DNA of 6,905 nt, taken from contig JASHVC010000434.1 of assembly GCA_030039655.1 (NCBI GenBank), positions 1-6,905 on the forward strand, given 5' to 3'. Source of the DNA: Xanthobacteraceae bacterium. GTDB taxonomy: Bacteria > Pseudomonadota > Alphaproteobacteria > Rhizobiales > Xanthobacteraceae. This document shows, in pieces, positions 1 to 5,114 of this stretch (the stretch's first letter is position 1; each line of letters starts with the position of its first letter). A program made the position numbers and the translations under genes. The notes beneath the pieces were generated by a model, which did not search any database, was not told where the DNA came from, and saw only the letters and a program-made list of their open reading frames with translations.

Positions 1-1103
1 AGGTTCGCGATGTCCGTTACACCGGCTATGGGGCCTTCGCGGCACGCGCCGAACGCATCGCGCAAATCCGCAACTTTCTTCAGGACACCGGTTATGCGGC
101 AGCCACACGGCGCCGGATGCAGGGCGATGCTTCGACACGCGTTTTCGAGCGCCTGACCCTCGACGGCCGCACCATGATCCTGATGAATGCGCCGCCCCGT
201 CCCGATGGACCGGCGATCCGCGACGGCAAACCTTACAGCGCCATCGCGCATCTGGCCGAGAATACGGTTCCGTACGTGGCGCTCGCGGGCGCCTTGCGCG
301 AGCGCAATCTGTCGGCGCCGGAAATACTCCAATCGGACACCGCGCTCGGATTGGTCATCATGGAGGACCTCGGCGAGGATCGCATCGTCGCCGGCGATCC
401 CCCGGCCCCGATCGAGGCGCGCTATCACGCCGCCCTCGATGTGCTGATATCCTTGCACCGCCGTCGCGTCCCCGACACGCTAGAGCAATTCGACTATCAG
501 CTCCCGCCATACGATATGGATGCGTTTCTGATCGAGGTCGAGCTGTTGATCGACTGGTATCTGGTGCATGTGGGCGCGCCGGTTACCGAGAGCCGGCGCG
601 AGATTTTCCTCTCGCTGTGGCGCGACGCGTTGTTGCCCGCGATCGACGCGTCCACGACTTGGGTGCTGCGCGATTACCATTCGCCCAATCTGCTGTGGTT
701 GCCGGGGCGCCACGACGTTTCCCGAATCGGCATCGTGGATTTCCAGGACGCCGTCATGGGTCCGGCGGCCTACGATGTCGCCTCGCTGCTGCAGGATGCA
801 CGCGTGAATGTGTCGGAGCCGCTGGAGGTGGCGTTGCTCAGCCGCTACGTGCGCGCGCGGCAAAATGACGACCGGTTTTTCGATCCCGCCCAATTCGCGC
901 TGCTCTATTCAACCATGGCGGCGCAGCGCGCCACAAAAGTCCTCGGCATTTTCGCCCGGCTCAACCAGCGCGATGGAAAATCGCAATACCTGCGCCATAT
1001 TCCACGTGTATGGCGTTACTTGCAGCGCGCGCTGGAGCATCCCGACCTTGCCCCGCTGCAGGATTGGTATGCGGCTCATGTGCCATCGCCCAGCAGGTTA
1101 TGA
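1..1103 (+). CDS. amgK: TsaE-AmgK fusion (3' part): AmgK-type N-acetylmuramate/N-acetylglucosamine anomeric kinase, 5' truncated by window edge
   Basis: Seen: the frame of the first ATG (117) is open back to base 3, giving 366 codons before TGA at 1101-1103. The upstream residues (VRDVRYTGYGAFAARAERI...) run without a break into the kinase domain, and no ribosome binding site precedes 117, so the gene starts outside the window. The kinase is an aminoglycoside-phosphotransferase-type fold: GDASTRVFERL phosphate-loop region, MILMNAPP in the N lobe, IMEDLGEDRI hinge, catalytic loop RDYHSPNL (Asp codon at 672) and metal-binding VDFQDA (Asp codon at 738). Known: AmgK phosphorylates MurNAc or GlcNAc at the anomeric position in the cytoplasm, feeding MurU; in many Rhizobiales it is fused behind TsaE, the ATPase of tRNA t6A37 synthesis. 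Inference: the first 30 or so residues are the TsaE tail; the TsaE active site lies outside the window. Next door to murU, which supports recycling over antibiotic phosphorylation. Kinase identity is firm at family level; the fusion is likely. Confidence 0.87.
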   Translation, partial: VRDVRYTGYGAFAARAERIAQIRNFLQDTGYAAATRRRMQGDASTRVFERLTLDGRTMILMNAPPRPDGPAIRDGKPYSAIAHLAENTVPYVALAGALRERNLSAPEILQSDTALGLVIMEDLGEDRIVAGDPPAPIEARYHAALDVLISLHRRRVPDTLEQFDYQLPPYDMDAFLIEVELLIDWYLVHVGAPVTESRREIFLSLWRDALLPAIDASTTWVLRDYHSPNLLWLPGRHDVSRIGIVDFQDAVMGPAAYDVASLLQDARVNVSEPLEVALLSRYVRARQNDDRFFDPAQFALLYSTMAAQRATKVLGIFARLNQRDGKSQYLRHIPRVWRYLQRALEHPDLAPLQDWYAAHVPSPSRL

Positions 1104-1108
1104 TGCGC

Positions 1109-1130
1109 AGCGCGAATCGCGATAAGCGCT
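1109..1130. repeat. Small inverted repeat in the amgK-murU gap
   Basis: The arms AGCGC (1109-1113) and GCGCT (1126-1130) can pair across a 12-base loop that itself holds the 8-base palindrome ATCGCGAT (1116-1123). No T run follows, so this is not a Rho-independent terminator. It could be a weak RNA hairpin between the two genes or simply chance in GC-rich DNA. The 60-base gap shows no convincing promoter. Confidence 0.25.
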
Positions 1131-1154
1131 AAGGCTGGGCCAGATCACTCAACC

Positions 1155-1157
1155 AGG
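1155..1157 (+). promoter_or_regulatory. Ribosome binding site of murU
   Basis: AGG (within CCAGGTCG) lies six bases before the ATG at 1164. It is short, but correctly placed. It supports this start, as does the conserved nucleotide-binding segment beginning only five residues into the protein. Confidence 0.5.
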
Positions 1158-1163
1158 TCGCTC

Positions 1164-1877
1164 ATGACACCAAACTCCGGGATCGTGCTGGCGGCCGGCC
1201 TCGGCACGCGCATGCGGCCCTATGTCGGCGACATCCCCAAGCCGCTGGTTCAGGTCGGCGGCAAGCCATTGATCGATTATGCGCTTGATCGCTTGGCCGA
1301 AGCCGGCGTCGAGCGCGCCGTGGTCAATGTTCATTTTCTCGCCGACACGTTGGAGCGGCATCTCGCGTCACGCAAAGTGCCGCGCATCGTCATCTCCGAC
1401 GAGCGCGGCGAACTTCTCGGCACCGGCGGCGGTGTCGCCAATGCGCTGCCGAAATTGGGCGAGGGGCCATTCTTTCTGATCAATTCCGACACGCTCTGGC
1501 TCGACGGCATCAAATCCAACCTGGCGCGCCTCGCCAGAGCGTTCGACGGCGACACCACGGACGCGCTGTTGTTGCTCGCACCGACGACCGGCAGCGTCGG
1601 TTATTCCGGGCGAGGCGATTTTGCCATGCAGCCCGACGGACGCCTACGGCGGCGGGCCGAACGCGAAGTGGTACCGTTCGTCTATGCGGGCGCGGCTGTT
1701 CTATCGCCGGCGCTGTTCGCGGACGCGCCTTCCGGCGCCTTTCCGCTCACCCTGTTGTTTGATCGCGCCGCCGAGCGCGAACGGCTATTCGGGCTGCGGC
1801 TCGAAGGCTTATGGATGCACGTGGGCACGCCGGAAGCCGTCGCCGCCGCCGAAGCGGCGCTCGCCGCCGCGATGTAG
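1164..1877 (+). CDS. murU: N-acetylmuramate alpha-1-phosphate uridylyltransferase (MurU-type nucleotidyltransferase)
   Basis: A complete 237-residue protein of the usual family length. Known role: MurU transfers UMP from UTP to MurNAc-1-phosphate, giving UDP-MurNAc and pyrophosphate, the last step of AmgK/MurU cell-wall recycling in the cytoplasm. Seen: the sugar-nucleotidyltransferase signature GIVLAAGLGTRMRP at residues 6-19, followed by PKPLV with Lys26; a uridine-binding-type segment ELLGTGGGV at 83-91; the metal-binding NSDTLW with Asp109 at 107-112; and the late motifs VPFVYAGAAVLSP and WMHVGTPEAV. There is no signal peptide or membrane segment. The C-terminus is alanine-rich and there is no acyltransferase or left-handed beta-helix extension, which argues against GlmU and for a MurU-like single-domain enzyme. 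It follows the AmgK kinase by 60 bases on the same strand, so the two are probably co-transcribed. Other sugar-1-phosphate nucleotidyltransferases (mannose- or glucose-1-phosphate) share the fold, but the neighbour favours MurU. Confidence 0.88.
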   Translation: MTPNSGIVLAAGLGTRMRPYVGDIPKPLVQVGGKPLIDYALDRLAEAGVERAVVNVHFLADTLERHLASRKVPRIVISDERGELLGTGGGVANALPKLGEGPFFLINSDTLWLDGIKSNLARLARAFDGDTTDALLLLAPTTGSVGYSGRGDFAMQPDGRLRRRAEREVVPFVYAGAAVLSPALFADAPSGAFPLTLLFDRAAERERLFGLRLEGLWMHVGTPEAVAAAEAALAAAM

Positions 1878-1885
1878 AACTGCTA

Positions 1886-1933
1886 TCTGCGGCGGCGATC
1901 CCGCAAATCCGGGGACTCATTGCGGCCCGCAGA
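1886..1933. repeat. Inverted repeat downstream of murU
   Basis: Seven-base arms TCTGCGG (1886-1892) and CCGCAGA (1927-1933) flank a 34-base loop with a smaller possible stem, CCCG/CGGG (1900-1903 with 1910-1913). The following bases (AGCAAATATTTCTT) are A/T-rich but are not a clean T run. It may be a weak attenuating hairpin separating murU from addB, or chance. The 129-base murU-addB gap is the largest in the window and the only plausible site for a separate addBA promoter, but I see no convincing -35/-10 pair. Confidence 0.22.
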
Positions 1934-1990
1934 GCAAATATTTCTTGGATTGTGAGTACGGATGACCGCGCTTGCGGGAACACCCCATAT

Positions 1991-1995
1991 AGGGA
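1991..1995 (+). promoter_or_regulatory. Probable ribosome binding site of addB
   Basis: AGGGA lies 11 bases before the ATG at 2007, a little farther than ideal. The competing in-frame ATG at 1962 has only GAG (1954-1956), five bases upstream. The motif is the better anti-SD match and helps favour the 2007 start, although spacing alone does not settle it. Confidence 0.4.
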
Positions 1996-2006
1996 CCATC
2001 GACAGC

Positions 2007-5000
2007 ATGGCTCCACGGGTTTTCACCATACCGGCGTCGGCCCCGTTTCTGCCGACGCTGATCGAGGCGCTGGCCAGCGGCAGGCTCGGCTTCCCGGCCG
2101 CGCGCGATCCGCTTGCGCTTGCGTCCGCGACGCTGTTTTTGCCGACACGCCGCGCCTGCCGGCTCGCCCGCGATACGTTTCTTCAAGTTCTGAAGGATGA
2201 TGCCGCCATACTGCCGCGCATCGTCCCCATCGGCGATATCGACGAGGACGAACTCGCGTTCGCCGAAGCGGCGTCGGGCGACATCGCGGCGGATGCGCTG
2301 GCGTTACCCGAGGCGCTCGATGGCCTGGAGCGGCGCCTGCTGCTGACGCAACTCATCAGCAAATGGGCTTCGGCGCCGGGGTTGCGCGCCACGGCCGGCG
2401 CGCCACTCGTGGCGCAAACGCCGGCAGCGGCGTGTGCCCTCGCCGACGACCTCGCGCGGCTGATGGACGACATGACCACGCGCGGCGTGTCGTGGGACCG
2501 CCTCGACGATCTCGTGCCCGAGCAATTCGACGAGTACTGGCAGCTCACCCTGAAATTTTTGCAGATCGCGCGCGAGCAATGGCCGCTGATTCTGAAAGAG
2601 CGCAATTGCATCGAGGCGGCGGAGCGACGCGACCGATTGATCAAGGCCGAGGCGGCGCGGCTCGCGCGCAAGACCGACGGGCCGGTGATCGCCGCAGGCT
2701 CCACGGGCTCGATCCCCGCCACGGCCGAACTGATGGCGACCATCGCCAAACTGCCCCACGGCGCCGTGGTTCTGCCTGGCCTCGACACCGATCTCGACGA
2801 AGAAGCCTGGCGGCTGATCGCCGGCGATGAAGCCAAAGGCATTCCGACCGCGCCCGGACATCCACAATTCGCCATGCAGGCGCTACTGACACGTATCGGC
2901 ATCGCGCGCCACGCGGTCGTCAACCTCGCCGCGGTGACTGGCCGCGAGCGCTTCATCTCGGAAGTTTTGCGCCCAGCCGCGGCCACCGAAGTCTGGCGGC
3001 GGGACGCAGCCGAGCCGGAATTCGCCGCGCACACCGACGCGGCCGTTGAGACCGTGAGTGTGATCGAAGCCGCCAATGCCGAGGACGAGTCGCTGGCAAT
3101 CGCCGTCGCGCTGCGCGAGGCGGTGCATCAAGGCAAGACGGCGGCCCTGATCACGCCGGACCGCGAGCTTGGCCGTCGTGTCCTGGCTGGGCTGGCGCGC
3201 TGGAACATCACGGCGGAGGATTCCGGCGGCAATAAACTCGTGCAAACACCCGCCGGAATTTTCGCCCGGCTCGCGGCTGAGGCTGCGTTGGGCGGGCTGG
3301 CACCTGTCCCACTGCTCGCGCTGCTCAAGCATCCGCTGTTGCGTCTTGGCGCGAGCGATCGCACGCACGCCGCCGCGGCGTTCGAGCGCGCTGTTCTGCG
3401 CGGTCCTCGCCCCCGTCCCGGCAGTGCTGGTTTGCTCCGATCGCTGAGCAGTTTCCGGCGCGAGAAAGCCGATCTGCACCGTTCCGATCCGCGCCACACG
3501 CTGACCGACGGCGAACTCACTGCCGCCGATGAGCTTGTTAAGCAGCTCGCCCACGCCTTGGCGCCACTCGAAACCATCGCCAAACAATCGCTGCCAATCA
3601 GCGACATTGCCGAACGGCACCGCAAAGTGCTCGCAGCACTTTCTCAACAGGACGGCGTAGAGGCTGCGTTCAGGGGTCCCGACGGGACCACGCTCGCCGA
3701 GGCACTCAATGAGCTCGCGGACAGCGACGCGGCCACCGGCCTGGTTGTCGACACCTCCGACTACGTCGAACTTTTTTCCGCCGCCCTTGCCGACCAGGTT
3801 GTCCGGCGGCCGCTGCGACCCGGACTGCGCGTCCGTATTCTCGGTCTACTCGAAGCGCGACTCACCACCAGCGACCGCGTCGTGCTCGGCGGCCTTGTGG
3901 AGGGCACGTGGCCGCCGGAGAGCCGAACTGACGCCTGGCTGAGCCGCCCGATGCGGCTCGCCCTCGGCCTCGATCTGCCCGAACGCCGCATCGGCCTTTC
4001 CGCTCACGACTTCGCCCAGCTCTTTGGCGCGCACGAAATCATCCTGAGCCACGCCGCCAAGATCGAGGGCGCTCCCACGGTGCCGTCGCGCTTTATCCAG
4101 CTCCTCGCCGCTGTTGCGGGCGAAACGCGTTGGCGGTCCGCGCGGGATCGCGGCAACGTCTATTTGACGTGGGCGCGCGAATTGGATCGGTCGGCAAAGG
4201 TCACGCCGGCGCCGCAACCCGCGCCGAAGCCGCCGCGCGATGTGCGACCCAAGAAACTCTCAGTGACCGATATCGAACACTGGCTTCGCGATCCCTATAC
4301 GATTTACGCCAAATACATTTTGCGCCTGGTGCCGCTCGACGCCGTCGACGTCCCGCCGGGAGCGGCCGAGCGCGGATCGCTGATTCACGCGGCTATCGGC
4401 GACTTCACCAAGCTTTTTGCGAGCGGCCTGCCGCCGGACCCAGAGAAGGAACTCATCAAGCTCGGAGAGAAACACTTTGCGACGCTGGACGACTTCCCAG
4501 AGGTGCGAGCATTCTGGTGGCCGCGCTTCAAGCGCATCGCGCGCTGGTTCGCGGATTGGGAGCGGCAGCGGCGGCAGAATATCGCCGCCATCGCCGCCGA
4601 AATTCGCGGCGAGATTCCGCTCAATGACGGCGCCTTTACGCTGAGCGGCATCGCCGACCGGGTCGAACGCAACAACGACGGCCGCCACGTCATCCTCGAC
4701 TACAAGACCGGCTCGGCCCGAACTGAAAAACAGGTGCGAACGGGCCTCGCTCCGCAGCTTACGCTCGAAGCCGCGATGTTGCGCAAAGGCGGATTTACAG
4801 AATTTCCCGCTGGCGCCTCGGTCGCCGAGATCGGTTACGTGCTGCTGAAAGGGGGCGCCCGCCCCGGCGAGCCGAAGCCAATCGAATTCACACAAGGCAC
4901 GGCGAACGACCAGGCCGATCGCGCACTGCAGAAACTCGCCGAACTCGCCAAACGCTTCGATGACGAAAGCCAGCCTTACCTCTCGCTCGTCTCGCCGATG

Positions 5001-5114
5001 TGGACAACCTATTACGGCGACTATGACCACCTGGCGCGCGTCAAGGAATGGTCAGCGACCGGCGGCGAGAACGACGAGGCTGCGATCGCCGCCATGTTCG
5101 GGAGTCGCACGTGA
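2007..5114 (+). CDS. addB: Double-strand break repair protein AddB, alphaproteobacterial type
   Basis: AddB is the nuclease partner of AddA in the AddAB complex, which unwinds and trims double-strand ends for RecA loading. From ATG 2007 it has 1035 residues, normal for the family. Seen, in order: VFTIPASAPFL at 5-15; LFLPTRRACRL at 43-53, where a Walker A loop would lie but no GxGKT is present; the helicase-like core ending in VLGGLVEGTWPP at about 626-637 and IGLSAHDFAQLF; a proline-rich linker at about 731-750; and a RecB-type PD-(D/E)XK nuclease from about 751 with RGSLIHAAI (His794), GIADRVE (Asp884) and ILDYKTG (Asp898, Lys900). The protein has only three cysteines, all in the N-terminal third, so the iron-sulfur staple of Bacillus AddB is absent. 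An in-frame ATG at 1962 would add 15 residues, but these use atypical codons (GGA, ACA, ATA) and extend past the expected family start. The stop overlaps addA, showing an operon. Confidence 0.95.
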   Translation: MAPRVFTIPASAPFLPTLIEALASGRLGFPAARDPLALASATLFLPTRRACRLARDTFLQVLKDDAAILPRIVPIGDIDEDELAFAEAASGDIAADALALPEALDGLERRLLLTQLISKWASAPGLRATAGAPLVAQTPAAACALADDLARLMDDMTTRGVSWDRLDDLVPEQFDEYWQLTLKFLQIAREQWPLILKERNCIEAAERRDRLIKAEAARLARKTDGPVIAAGSTGSIPATAELMATIAKLPHGAVVLPGLDTDLDEEAWRLIAGDEAKGIPTAPGHPQFAMQALLTRIGIARHAVVNLAAVTGRERFISEVLRPAAATEVWRRDAAEPEFAAHTDAAVETVSVIEAANAEDESLAIAVALREAVHQGKTAALITPDRELGRRVLAGLARWNITAEDSGGNKLVQTPAGIFARLAAEAALGGLAPVPLLALLKHPLLRLGASDRTHAAAAFERAVLRGPRPRPGSAGLLRSLSSFRREKADLHRSDPRHTLTDGELTAADELVKQLAHALAPLETIAKQSLPISDIAERHRKVLAALSQQDGVEAAFRGPDGTTLAEALNELADSDAATGLVVDTSDYVELFSAALADQVVRRPLRPGLRVRILGLLEARLTTSDRVVLGGLVEGTWPPESRTDAWLSRPMRLALGLDLPERRIGLSAHDFAQLFGAHEIILSHAAKIEGAPTVPSRFIQLLAAVAGETRWRSARDRGNVYLTWARELDRSAKVTPAPQPAPKPPRDVRPKKLSVTDIEHWLRDPYTIYAKYILRLVPLDAVDVPPGAAERGSLIHAAIGDFTKLFASGLPPDPEKELIKLGEKHFATLDDFPEVRAFWWPRFKRIARWFADWERQRRQNIAAIAAEIRGEIPLNDGAFTLSGIADRVERNNDGRHVILDYKTGSARTEKQVRTGLAPQLTLEAAMLRKGGFTEFPAGASVAEIGYVLLKGGARPGEPKPIEFTQGTANDQADRALQKLAELAKRFDDESQPYLSLVSPMWTTYYGDYDHLARVKEWSATGGENDEAAIAAMFGSRT
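5100..5104 (+). promoter_or_regulatory. Ribosome binding site of addA, inside addB
   Basis: GGGAG, within the last codons of addB, sits six bases before the GTG at 5111. This is the strongest Shine-Dalgarno match in the window and decides the GTG as the addA start. Confidence 0.7.

Noticed and set aside
117..119. ATG 117 as the true start of the first gene
   Set aside because: The same frame is open and coding-like upstream to the window edge, and no Shine-Dalgarno sequence precedes this ATG.
480..893. Minus-strand 137-codon open frame opposite the kinase gene
   Set aside because: It overlaps the conserved catalytic loop and metal-binding motif of the kinase on the plus strand. There is no independent evidence for it.
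1..1103. Aminoglycoside-resistance phosphotransferase
   Set aside because: The fold is shared, but the RDYHSPNL catalytic loop, the LMNAPP segment and the adjacent murU point to the AmgK sugar-kinase group rather than a resistance enzyme.
1886..1947. Rho-independent terminator after murU
   Set aside because: The loop of the inverted repeat is 34 bases and the downstream sequence (AAATATTTCTTGG) is not a T tract, so it does not meet the usual form.
1983..1990. CCCCATAT, matching the -10 element of heat-shock (sigma-32) promoters, just before addB
   Set aside because: No CTTGAAA-like -35 lies at the required 11-17 base spacing. The nearest CTTG matches (1971 and 1944) are too close or too far. 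A single 8-base match is not enough.
2183..3076. 297-codon minus-strand open frame, with further long minus-strand frames at 2883-3647 and 4260-5030
   Set aside because: All are opposite addB. They are rich in Ser, Arg and Ala, as expected from the complement of GC-biased codons, and show no domain or ribosome binding site.
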